The notes: a model not told the origin generated them from the sequence alone. Shown: positions 36,074-44,916, numbered from the stretch's first letter. The stretch: 64,000 bases of DNA from Actinomycetota bacterium (GCA_009773565.1 WSXY01000008.1:1-64000); one strand, 5' to 3'. Numbers and translations are program-made.

Positions 36074-36108
36074 GCACGCTGACGTCTTTCGCACAAGTGG
36101 TACTAGCC

Positions 36109-36140
36109 CCTTCGACGCCGTTCGACAATCCCTTTGATGG
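36109..36140 (+). repeat. Dispersed repeat copy G (short fragment)
   Basis: About 32 bases (CCTTCGACGC, TTCGACAATCCC, TTTGATGG at the right spacing) correspond to the start of the repeat core; the rest is lost. It lies just beyond the 3' end of the frameshifted nucleotidyltransferase gene. Confidence 0.5.
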
Positions 36141-36182
36141 GACGCCGGGACTCGCCTTCACATTGGGAGGGACGCGAAGAAG

Positions 36183-37007
36183 CTACCCATGGCAGCTACC
36201 GCCTCGTTCGCGTGCAATGCGAGATCCTCGCTCGAGGCCCTTCCGGCCGCGAGCCGCGCATACTGTACTGCGCCAAGGCGGTGCGGAGTCCTTCTTCACA
36301 CGAGCGAGAGCGTCTTGGACGAATGTCTCGCGAAAGACCGGGCTCGCGCTCACTGAGTCAGCGGCGGCCTCCGGTCCGCCCTGCCACCAGCGAACGACGT
36401 ACACCAGATCGTAAGCGTCCTTGGGTTTGTTCCTGTCTAGAAATGCGTCTGCCTTCAGCGCGAGAAAGGGCGCGACATTCGGGAGCCTGAATCGCACGTC
36501 CGAGACAGTGCCGTCCAGTAGCTCCACCGTTCGATCGACAACGAGACTATCCGCAAAGCACAGGTCGATGCCCCGAACGCACAGCAGCCCGCCCCCGCCG
36601 GCGCCGGCGGCAGGCCTAATCCTTGGCGTGAAGATGCTGCCCGCCTCGGCTCCGGCGTCATCTCCGATGAACTCCACCACCGTAGGCAAGCCTTCGACAT
36701 CTGCGAACCAGCGCCAAGACGACGCGTCGAATCGTTTCAGACCGAGACGCTTGAGATTCGATGCAAGCGTTGCATATGCGCCCTCATCGCAGTCGCCAAG
36801 TGCAACGCTCAAAGCGAGATCGACATCCGTCGACCCGACATGCCCTGGCTGTCGGTAGCCAGACATCGGGAGCAGGTATCGCGGCACAAGTCCCCCGATG
36901 AGACACATCCGATCCCGCCACGGCTGACCCACCCCGCGCATGAGTGTCCCGAGTACCCGCTCGCAGCGTTGCGTCGCCTGCGCCGTGTAGTCATCCGAAG
37001 GCTGCAT
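36183..37007 (-). CDS. AbiEii-like nucleotidyltransferase, frameshifted near its C-terminus
   Basis: Predicted toxin-like nucleotidyltransferase: LIGGLVPRYLLP followed by GSTDVDLALS (metal-binding DxD) and later FLALKADAFLDRNKPKDAYDLVYVVRWW, the helix pattern of AbiEii/MenT-type enzymes. The last about 30 codons look out of frame (Arg/Gly-rich). In the neighbouring frame the sequence continues sensibly (HRLGAVQYARLAAG, then EDLALHANEAVAAMG) to a TGA at 36158, so a one-base indel near 36290 probably truncates it. It follows an AbiEi-like regulator by 3 bp, the AbiE gene order. Confidence 0.72.
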   Translation of the reverse strand: MQPSDDYTAQATQRCERVLGTLMRGVGQPWRDRMCLIGGLVPRYLLPMSGYRQPGHVGSTDVDLALSVALGDCDEGAYATLASNLKRLGLKRFDASSWRWFADVEGLPTVVEFIGDDAGAEAGSIFTPRIRPAAGAGGGGLLCVRGIDLCFADSLVVDRTVELLDGTVSDVRFRLPNVAPFLALKADAFLDRNKPKDAYDLVYVVRWWQGGPEAAADSVSASPVFRETFVQDALARVKKDSAPPWRSTVCAARGRKGLERGSRIARERGGSCHG

Positions 37008-37010
37008 CGC

Positions 37011-38045
37011 TCAGAATCCGATCACGGTGCGCCTGAAGTACTCCGCCTGCTCCTCGCCTCGCAAGGAATCCGCCAGAAGGTCCGCATAGATTCTGAACAC
37101 GGATGCAACCGGAGCCACCGTGACAGGCATCGCTGACGTATCGTGCGGCCAGAGCCGATTCAGCCCTCCGCTGAGCAGCGTGAGGTTCGAGCCGCTGACA
37201 ACGTCCTGTGCACCCATGGCACGCAGGACGTAGTCCGTGCGGTGCGGCGTCGTCACCCACGCTTCATATCTAGTGACCTCCGTCAGATGAGGCGCCAACA
37301 GCTGGGCGGCGGCAACGCCGGTGAACACGAGTCCAATGCCGCGCGGCGCGTCTTCAGCCCCATCAAGCCGAGCTTGGATCGTACGTAGCGTGACCTCTGG
37401 TCCCTCGTCTAGCACGTATCCGGATCCCACAACCCTGCGGTCTTTGGCGGCGTCGCGGGCGTAGCGGTCGAGCAAAGTCGACTTGTCCACCAACACTCTC
37501 CGCCGCAGAGGTCCGCTACCAGAACCTGCAACCAATCCCTCGGCTTCAAGCGCCACGAGGACGGTGTGTGCCGTTCCGGCGGAGACTCTCGAGAAGTCAG
37601 CAAGATCAGTCACCTTCCACTCGCGGTTCGGGCTGTGGAGCAACGCCAACACGACCGCACCCGCAGCGCCGCTCAGCTGGACTCTTCCGCGCGCGAGCGG
37701 CACCGCACGTTGCGCCCTCTCGGCTCGAACGCGCAGTCCAAGGTTGGGTATGCGAAGGTCGAGCACCTGATCATCCATATAGCTCGTCCGAGAGTCCCCG
37801 AGCACCCCGGTGGCTTGTCGACCGAAGTGATCGGCGACCAGCACGAACGTGTACTTCTGCTCGCCCTGGCGCAGGAGCGCATTCGCGACCGCTCTCGGTG
37901 CGCCGGTGCCTGCATCCACAATCCTCACAAGGGCCTCCCCGCCGGCGTCGTTACCCACAATCACGCCGTCCCCAGTCATGCGAGCCACGATACCGAGTGA
38001 CGCAAGCCGCTCGACGAACTCCGCTTGCAGAAGAGCTTCGCGCAT
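37011..38045 (-). CDS. AbiEi-like winged-helix regulator/antitoxin
   Basis: A 344-residue protein, partner of the following nucleotidyltransferase. A winged-helix segment (NREWKVTDLADFSRVSAGTAHTVL, then LEAEGLVAGSG) lies in the middle; a C-terminal domain of alpha/beta type (RGIGLVFTGVAAAQLL) resembles those of type IV antitoxins that silence the toxin without binding it. The ATG is five bases from GGGAG; a TTG four codons earlier overlaps the site. A perfect palindrome directly upstream is a likely autorepression operator. Confidence 0.7.
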   Translation of the reverse strand: MREALLQAEFVERLASLGIVARMTGDGVIVGNDAGGEALVRIVDAGTGAPRAVANALLRQGEQKYTFVLVADHFGRQATGVLGDSRTSYMDDQVLDLRIPNLGLRVRAERAQRAVPLARGRVQLSGAAGAVVLALLHSPNREWKVTDLADFSRVSAGTAHTVLVALEAEGLVAGSGSGPLRRRVLVDKSTLLDRYARDAAKDRRVVGSGYVLDEGPEVTLRTIQARLDGAEDAPRGIGLVFTGVAAAQLLAPHLTEVTRYEAWVTTPHRTDYVLRAMGAQDVVSGSNLTLLSGGLNRLWPHDTSAMPVTVAPVASVFRIYADLLADSLRGEEQAEYFRRTVIGF

Positions 38046-38061
38046 ATTCACTCCCAAAGGT

Positions 38062-38084
38062 CATATTCAGTAAGACTGAATATG
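38062..38084. promoter_or_regulatory. Palindromic operator before the AbiEi-like gene
   Basis: CATATTCAG-TAAGA-CTGAATATG, perfect 9-bp arms, 17 bp before the start codon. AbiEi-type antitoxins repress their promoters through inverted repeats, so autoregulation is likely. Confidence 0.6.
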
Positions 38085-38198
38085 GCAACTGGTGTGAAAC
38101 TGTGCAAATGGTCTCTTCGATCAATTTGAGGCTACCCCAACGGTCTTTCCCAGACCTAAACAGCCTCTTACCGATGCCGGAGTGTCCCACCCCTGCGA

Positions 38199-38292
38199 CC
38201 ATCGACGCACTTCGATAATCCCTTCGATAGCCTTCGATATCGCCCTCGTGGATATCGAACGGCATCAAAGAAGCGCCAAAGAACTCCGCGAG
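38199..38292 (+). repeat. Dispersed repeat copy C
   Basis: Core matches copies B, D and E (CCATCGACGC, TTCGATATC-N9-GATATCGAA, AAAGAAGCGCCAAAG). It ends abruptly at the stop codon of the next minus-strand gene, without the terminal hairpin. Confidence 0.75.
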
Positions 38293-38766
38293 CTACCGCC
38301 CTGGGTAACGCTTCGCCAGCACAGCGATCGGCGGTCGATCGGCGGTCGCAGGCACACACAGTTCGCCGCTCAAAAGAGCCCGAGAGAGACCGGGCTGCAT
38401 ACGCAGGAGTCGCATCAACCGATCTGCCGTAGCGCTCTGAAACACGGTGCCCTTTTCCCAACGAATAACGGTCTTGGGACCGACGCCGAGTAAATCCTCG
38501 AACGCAGCCTGCGACATCGAAAACGACCGACGGATGTCGCGGATTTCGGCGGGGGCGAGCAGGCCCCGTGCCGCTTTTGACATGCGAATCGCCTCAGTTT
38601 GCAGCCGCTCGGTCGCATCAAGGGACAGATAGACCTCACCACAGCCGGTACATGCACCGTGCTCGATATCAGGGACTTCAACGGTCTCTCCGCGAACGCA
38701 GAACGGGAGTGCTACGGTCGAGGTCGCGACTCGCCCACCGCAGGCTGCACATCTTTTGGGGTACAT
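38293..38766 (-). CDS. MqsA-family antitoxin-like regulator, orphan (copy 4, divergent)
   Basis: A 157-residue protein with zinc-finger pairs (CAACGG ... CTGCGE) and HTH (SMSQAAFEDLLGVGPKTVIRWEKG). Strong GGAGG sites precede the ATG. Its C-terminal tail differs from the other copies (no RGPYR motif), so it is a more distant relative. No toxin gene is recognisable in the 140 bp upstream; a short minus-strand reading frame there is not convincing. A palindrome at 38.9 kb may be its operator. Confidence 0.75.
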   Translation of the reverse strand: MYPKRCAACGGRVATSTVALPFCVRGETVEVPDIEHGACTGCGEVYLSLDATERLQTEAIRMSKAARGLLAPAEIRDIRRSFSMSQAAFEDLLGVGPKTVIRWEKGTVFQSATADRLMRLLRMQPGLSRALLSGELCVPATADRPPIAVLAKRYPGR

Positions 38767-38904
38767 CGCCCTCCGCCTCCAATGCCGCTAGTGGACTACG
38801 CCATCCCAGCAACACGACCATACGTTCACGCGAAGGGTGGTATTTACACGCCCACAACGCACAAGTTCACCAACTCGGGCCACGGAGTGTCTCCGCTACT
38901 GAAA

Positions 38905-38923
38905 TGGTAGCATGGTGCTACCA
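38905..38923. promoter_or_regulatory. Palindrome upstream of the orphan MqsA-like gene
   Basis: TGGTAGCA-TGG-TGCTACCA, perfect 8-bp arms, 139 bp before the ATG and just before repeat copy D. Likely operator; the 138 bp in between contain no supported gene. Confidence 0.45.
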
Positions 38924-38951
38924 CGACTCGCAAGAACTGGACGTCTCTAGG

Positions 38952-39110
38952 CTAGCAACGGATTCTTACCGAGGTACGCCCATCGACGCTCTTCGATAAT
39001 CACTTCGATGGCCTTCGATAACGCCCTCGTGGATATCGAACGGCATCAAAGAAGGGCCAAAGAAGGCCGAGAGATCCCGGACGCACAGGAGGGGCCCGAA
39101 AGCCCCTCTT
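38952..39110 (+). repeat. Dispersed repeat copy D (full length)
   Basis: Most complete copy with copy E: left extension CTAGCAACGGATTCTTACC, core, GAGATCCCGGACGCACAG and terminal hairpin GAGGGGC-CCGAAA-GCCCCTC plus TT. It ends exactly at the stop codon of the MqsA stub. Confidence 0.78.
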
Positions 39111-39199
39111 CAGCTCCGCTTGCTATACGGCCCTCGCGACTCACGCGCGACCAGGCCGGCATCGACGCAGAGTTCCGGATGCGCCCATAGCACACGCAT
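39110..39199 (-). pseudogene. MqsA C-terminal stub (29 codons)
   Basis: Encodes MRVLWAHPELCVDAGLVARE, then SRGPYSKRS and stop, nearly identical to the end of the MqsA at 31.7 kb. Zinc and HTH parts are gone. A GGAG lies eight bases before the ATG pair, so a short peptide might still be made. Confidence 0.7.
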
Positions 39200-39219
39200 C
39201 ATTGGCTGCTCTCCTGGGA

Positions 39220-40041
39220 TTACGTCGTCGTCGCCGATCTGATCTCATCAGGATCGATGTTGACTCTGACCTTCCACGTGCTGACGTAGCGTCCCGTCGC
39301 GGGCAAGGTCGGGTCGAGCAGTGTGTAGCTCGAGGTGATGAGCGCTTCGAGCCCAGCAAGTGTTTCGGGAGTGCAGAGTTCGAACATCTCGAGTAGGAAC
39401 CCAAGCCGTTTTGCTACGCTCTTGCGGCCAAGACGCCTCGCGTACTCAACCAGTCGCGCATAATCGATGCGGTCGCGAATTGCCCAGAGGCCGGTGGCGA
39501 CTTCGACGATGCCCCCGGATAGATCCGGGCGGTCGAGACAATCGATGATTGTGCGCTCGATGTCGCTCACTCGCACTCGCTCGCCCGGCGTAGCCCAGAT
39601 CTCTTCGGTGCCCCAGAGGTCGTCGGCCCCCGTCGTCACAAAGCGGTAGGTAGCGCCGGCAATCTTCTTGGAGATTCGCCGAATTGGCGTCGAGATACAG
39701 ACGGTGAGCACCGGCTGTGTCGTCATCGCGTGAATCTCAAGCGCGCTGAAGTGCGAAAGGTAATACGCCGCCGGTTCAATCAGGTACTTGGCGACCACAT
39801 ACCAGTTCTCCGAGTACTCTGCGGACTGCCCCGCCGACAATGGCACGATGAGGTGCGTACCGCGGTTAAGGCGGATCAGCCACTTCTTCTTTGTGAGCCT
39901 GGAAATGAGCAAGTCCACAGCAGCGACCGACTTGCCGCTGACCCGGCGGGCGTCCTCGGTGGTGAAGATCGTCTTGTCCCGAGATGCCAATTCAGCCAGA
40001 AACCTGGACTCAGTCTCCCCTAGGCTCCTTGAGGGTTTCAT
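39220..40041 (-). CDS. AbiEi-type antitoxin/regulator without toxin partner
   Basis: A 273-residue protein with an N-terminal winged-helix (TIFTTEDARRVSGKSVAAVDLLI, LTKKKWLIRLNRGTHLIVP) and the AbiEi C-terminal region (ERVRVSDIERTIIDCLDRPDLSGGI). In type IV systems AbiEi represses its operon and blocks the AbiEii nucleotidyltransferase. Here no AbiEii follows; the next downstream item is the MqsA stub. ATG with AGGA seven bases upstream. Two identical palindromes lie in its promoter. Confidence 0.82.
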   Translation of the reverse strand: MKPSRSLGETESRFLAELASRDKTIFTTEDARRVSGKSVAAVDLLISRLTKKKWLIRLNRGTHLIVPLSAGQSAEYSENWYVVAKYLIEPAAYYLSHFSALEIHAMTTQPVLTVCISTPIRRISKKIAGATYRFVTTGADDLWGTEEIWATPGERVRVSDIERTIIDCLDRPDLSGGIVEVATGLWAIRDRIDYARLVEYARRLGRKSVAKRLGFLLEMFELCTPETLAGLEALITSSYTLLDPTLPATGRYVSTWKVRVNIDPDEIRSATTT

Positions 40042-40058
40042 TGCACAGTCCTTAGGTT

Positions 40059-40101
40059 TGGTGTACACCATATGTCTTATTCAGATAGATGGTGTACACC
40101 A
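40059..40101. promoter_or_regulatory. Twin palindromic operators of the AbiEi gene
   Basis: Two identical perfect palindromes TGGTGTACACCA (40059-40070 and 40090-40101), centres 31 bp apart (three helical turns), with a TTGACA element just upstream at 40112-40117 on the minus strand. Fits cooperative autorepression by a dimeric regulator. The rest of the 328-bp gap holds repeat copy E. Confidence 0.65.
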
Positions 40102-40160
40102 GTACTCACTTTGTCAAGAGGGCGTGCGTGTTTCTTGCACCGCGTCATCGAAACACAAGC

Positions 40161-40341
40161 CTAGCAACGGATGCTTACCAGGTTCTGAACGGATTCTTAC
40201 CGAGGTACGTCCATCGACGCGCTTCGATAATCACTTCGATGGCCTTCGATATCCCCCTCGTGGGTATCGAACGGCATCGAACAATCGCCAAAGAGCTCCG
40301 AGAGATCCCGGACACGCATGAGGGGCTCGAAGGCCACCCTT
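40161..40341 (+). repeat. Dispersed repeat copy E (full length, left part duplicated)
   Basis: Same left extension as copy D, here partly doubled (AACGGATGCTTACC and AACGGATTCTTACC 24 bases apart), then core and a degraded terminal hairpin. It lies 28 bp after the stop of abiEii. Confidence 0.75.
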
Positions 40342-40369
40342 CCACTTCGACAACCGGCGGCGAACGCGC

Positions 40370-41179
40370 TCACGACTTCAGCAGTCGCTCAAATGTCGCG
40401 TACTCCAGCAGATCTGCCTCAAGCGGCCGCTCCAGGAATTGCACCGCCTCGGTCCTCGACTTGCCCCAGTCTACGTCACCGAGGCGCCGCAGCACGGCTG
40501 CCCGCCACCCGGCGTCATCCAGACCATCGAGATCCTCCCACCCGCCCTGCTCCGCTGCGTTGCGCAGCATGACCAGGTTCGGCGATGGCCACGATCTATC
40601 CGAGAGATACCACATGAGGTCGTACAGGTCGCGCCCTTTGGTGTATTGACGCATCAAGACTGCGGCAATCTTGCCGGCGAGCAGCGTTGCGCGGTCATGA
40701 TGATAGAGCCGGATGACGACGAACCTCCGGACCTCGCTCACCACCGACACGGCACCCGCAGGCGGATTCGTGTCCACCTCGACCTTCACACTCACCACCT
40801 CGCGCAGCTGCGATGAGAGGCCGAGCTCATGCAAAAGTCCCGGGAACGTCACGAACGCCTTGTCGACTGCGGTCCGCGACTCCTTGGACTTGATCTCGAT
40901 CTCGTATCCCTCGCGCTCGAAGCCGTGCGCGATGACTCCCAAAACGTCACCGAACGCATAGTCGTCCCGATTGGCCTCCAGCGCGAAATCAAGATCCTCA
41001 GAGTAGCGCGGCACATCAAAGAGAAACCGCAGGGCCGTGCCACCCATGAAAGCAAGCGATGTCATCTGGCCCGAAAGCCCGATGTGCTGAAGAATTCGGG
41101 CCTGGAGGTACTCCCGGGCAACGGCATATCCAAAGCCCCCCGGTGCCTGCCGGACGTACGCGGCGAGCTCATGCTTCAT
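40370..41179 (-). CDS. abiEii: AbiEii-family nucleotidyltransferase toxin
   Basis: A 269-residue predicted GTP/CTP-type nucleotidyltransferase of type IV toxin-antitoxin systems. Motif I is FMGGTALRFLF, motif II YSEDLDFAL with the metal-binding Asp pair, later LLAGKIAAVLMRQYTKGRDLYDLMWYL. The ATG overlaps the upstream antitoxin stop by four bases. AbiE systems can abort phage infection; some members modify tRNA ends. All key residues look intact. Confidence 0.88.
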   Translation of the reverse strand: MKHELAAYVRQAPGGFGYAVAREYLQARILQHIGLSGQMTSLAFMGGTALRFLFDVPRYSEDLDFALEANRDDYAFGDVLGVIAHGFEREGYEIEIKSKESRTAVDKAFVTFPGLLHELGLSSQLREVVSVKVEVDTNPPAGAVSVVSEVRRFVVIRLYHHDRATLLAGKIAAVLMRQYTKGRDLYDLMWYLSDRSWPSPNLVMLRNAAEQGGWEDLDGLDDAGWRAAVLRRLGDVDWGKSRTEAVQFLERPLEADLLEYATFERLLKS

Positions 41180-41856
41180 TCAGACACATCCTCCCCTGCT
41201 GGCGTCCACGGCACGTACGACGCATGCTCGTCGCGCGCCATCTCCGCGATGAGCGACACCGCCCGGATCACACGCTTCACGCCACACCGCGCCGCCATTG
41301 TCTCAAGCACGTCTAACCGAATCCTGTCCAAATTCTGAACCCTTAGTTCCTCGAGATACGCCGGATCGGCTGCGTCGTGCTCCAGATACAGTAGGTCGAT
41401 GAGAGCTTTCTCTGGCGTGGCGGCAAAAGCGCGCACGCCGGGCCCGGGCTCGACGGTCTCGAGCCCCCAGAACATCGCCGACTTGACATGGCGGTACACG
41501 AATGTCCCGAGCGGAGTGACATATCGCGCGGGACGACCGGTCGTAACCGACGTCGTCACGGGCACGTACTCCGGAATCAGGCCTGTGCGTGCGAGAACCG
41601 AACTCAGGCTCACGTAGGAGCCGGGTACGAGGCGATTAGCGATCTCGTAGGGTCCCGGGGACCTCAGACCACGCATCTGGCTTCCGGCGAACGCGTAGAG
41701 TCCGCGTCGAAGCTGCACGAGCTTGCCCGACGAGACCCAACGCGAGAGTTGACGCATCACGTCGGCGCGGTCGACATCGCCCACCAGTAGCAGGCCGGTC
41801 TCAAAGAGTGGCTCAGCACCTACGGCGCCGAGAAGGTCATTCCATTTCATAGCCAT
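41176..41856 (-). CDS. abiEi: AbiEi-family antitoxin
   Basis: A 226-residue partner of the following AbiEii. N-terminal winged-helix (ADVMRQLSRWVSSGKLVQLRRGLYAF) and C-terminal part with the family blocks PGSYVSLSSVLARTGLIPE and FAATPEKALIDLLYL. Two ATG codons are possible (first used here); no ribosome binding site, so the mRNA may be leaderless. A direct repeat overlaps the start region. Confidence 0.88.
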   Translation of the reverse strand: MAMKWNDLLGAVGAEPLFETGLLLVGDVDRADVMRQLSRWVSSGKLVQLRRGLYAFAGSQMRGLRSPGPYEIANRLVPGSYVSLSSVLARTGLIPEYVPVTTSVTTGRPARYVTPLGTFVYRHVKSAMFWGLETVEPGPGVRAFAATPEKALIDLLYLEHDAADPAYLEELRVQNLDRIRLDVLETMAARCGVKRVIRAVSLIAEMARDEHASYVPWTPAGEDVSE

Positions 41857-41869
41857 AAGATGCCATAAG
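41852..41869. promoter_or_regulatory. Direct repeat at the abiEi start, possible operator
   Basis: GCCATAAG occurs twice with a 10-bp period (41852-41859, 41862-41869), one helical turn. It is partly inside the first codon region; may bind AbiEi. Confidence 0.35.
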
Positions 41870-41889
41870 TGGCAAGTTACTGCAACACT

Positions 41890-42939
<1,050 letters not shown>

Positions 42940-43009
42940 GCGTCCCCTCCAACAAGTAGCGTTTGTGATCTTCCGATAGCCTAGCAGAAGGCAACGCACC
43001 GTCGCCCAC

Positions 43010-43687
43010 CTACCGCTCCCCGACAAACCGCCCCAGCGCATCGCGCCAGTCGGGCATCGTCACGCCGAGAGACGCAGCGCGCGAGCAGTCCAGCACCGAG
43101 TTCGCCGGACGCGCTGCCTTCGAAGGGAACGCCGAGGCCGTCACGGGCACCAGTTCGCGCGAAAGCCCCGCCAGCCGCAGCACCTCGCCCGCCATCTCGA
43201 AGCGCGAGCACGATCCCGCCCCGGCCAGGTGAAACAGCCCGCAAGCTCCCGCATCCACCAGCGCCAGGATGCCGTTAGCCAGATCGAGCGTGTACGTCGG
43301 CGAGCCAATCTCGTCGGTGACGACCGACAGCGTTTCCCGCGTGGCGGCAAGCTCGAGGATTTTCGTCGGGAAGTTCACGCCGCCGCATCCAAACACCCAC
43401 GCGGTCCGCACGACAAGCGCCTCGGGGTACGCTTCGGCCACCGCGCGCTCTCCCGCCAGCTTCGACGCACCGTACACCGAGAGCGGATTCACCTCGTCAG
43501 TTTCCACGTACGCGCCGACCTTGCGCCCGTCGAAGACGAAATCGGTCGATACGTGGACAAACGCGAGCTCTGCCTCGCGCGCGGCCGTGGCGAGAAGCCG
43601 CGGGCCCGTTTCGTTCACCAGATAGGCGCGCTCGGCATCGTCTTCCGCACCCTCGACATTGGTGTAGGCGGCGGCATCGACGAGCAC
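43010..43687 (-). pseudogene. rfbD: dTDP-4-dehydrorhamnose reductase, 5'-truncated
   Basis: The C-terminal about 225 residues match RfbD: VDAAAYTNVEGAEDD, VHVSTDFVFDG, catalytic YGASKLAGE, VRTAWVFG. The N-terminal Rossmann part with the GxxGQLG NAD motif is missing; the frame stays open to 43852 but that stretch has no RfbD similarity. Without the cofactor motif it should be inactive. Its 3' tip is repeated as a scar at 29.5 kb. Confidence 0.75.
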
Positions 43688-43968
43688 GCCTCCGATAAGT
43701 GGGCCCAACAGGACCGAAGCCCCCGCATCGGGAACGGACACGACCGGGTAAGGCACAGAGTCGAGGTGGCCCTCAGGCTCGACGTGGTAGTCGATATGAG
43801 ACGAGACCGGGCAAGCCGACCTGTCTGAACCCCGCCCGGGCCACACTGGCATACGTCCCTGAGATGCTCATGTTGCCTCTCAAGGATAGTCTGTCTGCAG
43901 GGAACCGTTCCCGGAGCGTTCGTGTAGGATACGTCTGTAATCAACCTGGCATACGAGGGGACGTACCA

Positions 43969-44916
43969 ATGCGGAAGAAGGTCCTGGTAACCGGCGGGGC
44001 AGGCTTCATTGGATCGCACACGATCGAGGGTCTGCTGTCAACGGGCCACTACAGTGTCCGAGTGCTCGACAACTTCTCCACGGGACACCGGGAGAACATT
44101 CGCCATCTCATGGGCAACATCGAGCTGGTAGAAGGCGACATCCGCGACATGGAGACAGTTGAGGAAGCAGTCGCGGACATGGACTCCATTATCCACCTAG
44201 CGGCCCTACCCTCAGTCCCCCGTTCAGTGAAGGCTCCGCTCACCTCAAACGATGTAAACGCGAGTGGCACACTCAAGGTTCTAAGTGCTGCTCACCGCGC
44301 CGGGGTCAAGCGTCTCATTCTTGCCTCGTCTTCTTCAATCTACGGTGCAAATATGGCGCAACCAAAGACCGAAGACATGCTGCCCGCCCCCGTGTCTCCA
44401 TACGCGGCCTCGAAGCTAGCCGCGGAACAATATGTCGGCGTATTTGCCAGAACATACAAAATGAACACGCTCTCCATCCGCTACTTCAACGTGTTCGGGC
44501 CGCGCCAGGATCCCAACTCACAGTATTCGGGCGTGGTAGCGAAGTTTATGACGTCGGCCCTTGCTGGCGAGCCCTGCACAATCTTTGGAGATGGAACCCA
44601 GTCTCGCGACTTCACTTACGTCGGCAATGTCGTTTCGGCGAACATCGCCGCTCTTGAAGCCACCGGGCTACACGGTCAGCCCGTAAACGTGGCGTGCGGC
44701 GAAAGACATACTGTCATTGAACTCCTCGATACCATAACCGCTGCACTTGGCTCACCAGTCCAGGTCATTCGGGCCCCAGGTCGGACAGCTGACGTACTAC
44801 ACTCGCTAGCCGACTGTACGCTTGCCGCGGAGGTACTCGGCTACAGGCCAACCGTTGCTTTTGCAGAGGGAGTTCGACAGACCCTCGAATGGTACAAAAC
44901 AACCTACACCGGCTAG
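43969..44916 (+). CDS. NAD-dependent UDP-sugar 4-epimerase (UDP-GlcNAc/UDP-Glc type)
   Basis: A 315-residue extended [37 protein letters not shown], catalytic YAASKLAAEQY, RYFNVFGPRQDPNSQYSGVV. The last block resembles WbpP/Gne-like UDP-GlcNAc 4-epimerases. ATG after GAGGGG. First gene of a three-gene plus-strand group with two glycosyltransferases, divergent from the truncated rfbD; the 280 bp before it hold no supported gene. Confidence 0.88.
   Translation: MRKKVLVTGGAGFIGSHTIEGLLSTGHYSVRVLDNFSTGHRENIRHLMGNIELVEGDIRDMETVEEAVADMDSIIHLAALPSVPRSVKAPLTSNDVNASGTLKVLSAAHRAGVKRLILASSSSIYGANMAQPKTEDMLPAPVSPYAASKLAAEQYVGVFARTYKMNTLSIRYFNVFGPRQDPNSQYSGVVAKFMTSALAGEPCTIFGDGTQSRDFTYVGNVVSANIAALEATGLHGQPVNVACGERHTVIELLDTITAALGSPVQVIRAPGRTADVLHSLADCTLAAEVLGYRPTVAFAEGVRQTLEWYKTTYTG

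Noticed and set aside
29241-40341. CRISPR array from recurring TTCGAT-containing repeats
   Set aside because: Copies are kilobases apart and differ; there are no regular spacers and no cas genes.
29362-40341. Classical integron with attC sites
   Set aside because: No GTTRRRY/RYYYAAC core pairs at repeat ends and no tyrosine integrase in the window; only the cassette-like layout is similar.
43010-43852. Complete dTDP-4-dehydrorhamnose reductase
   Set aside because: The NAD-binding N-terminus is absent; the 5' extension of the frame shows no resemblance to the family.
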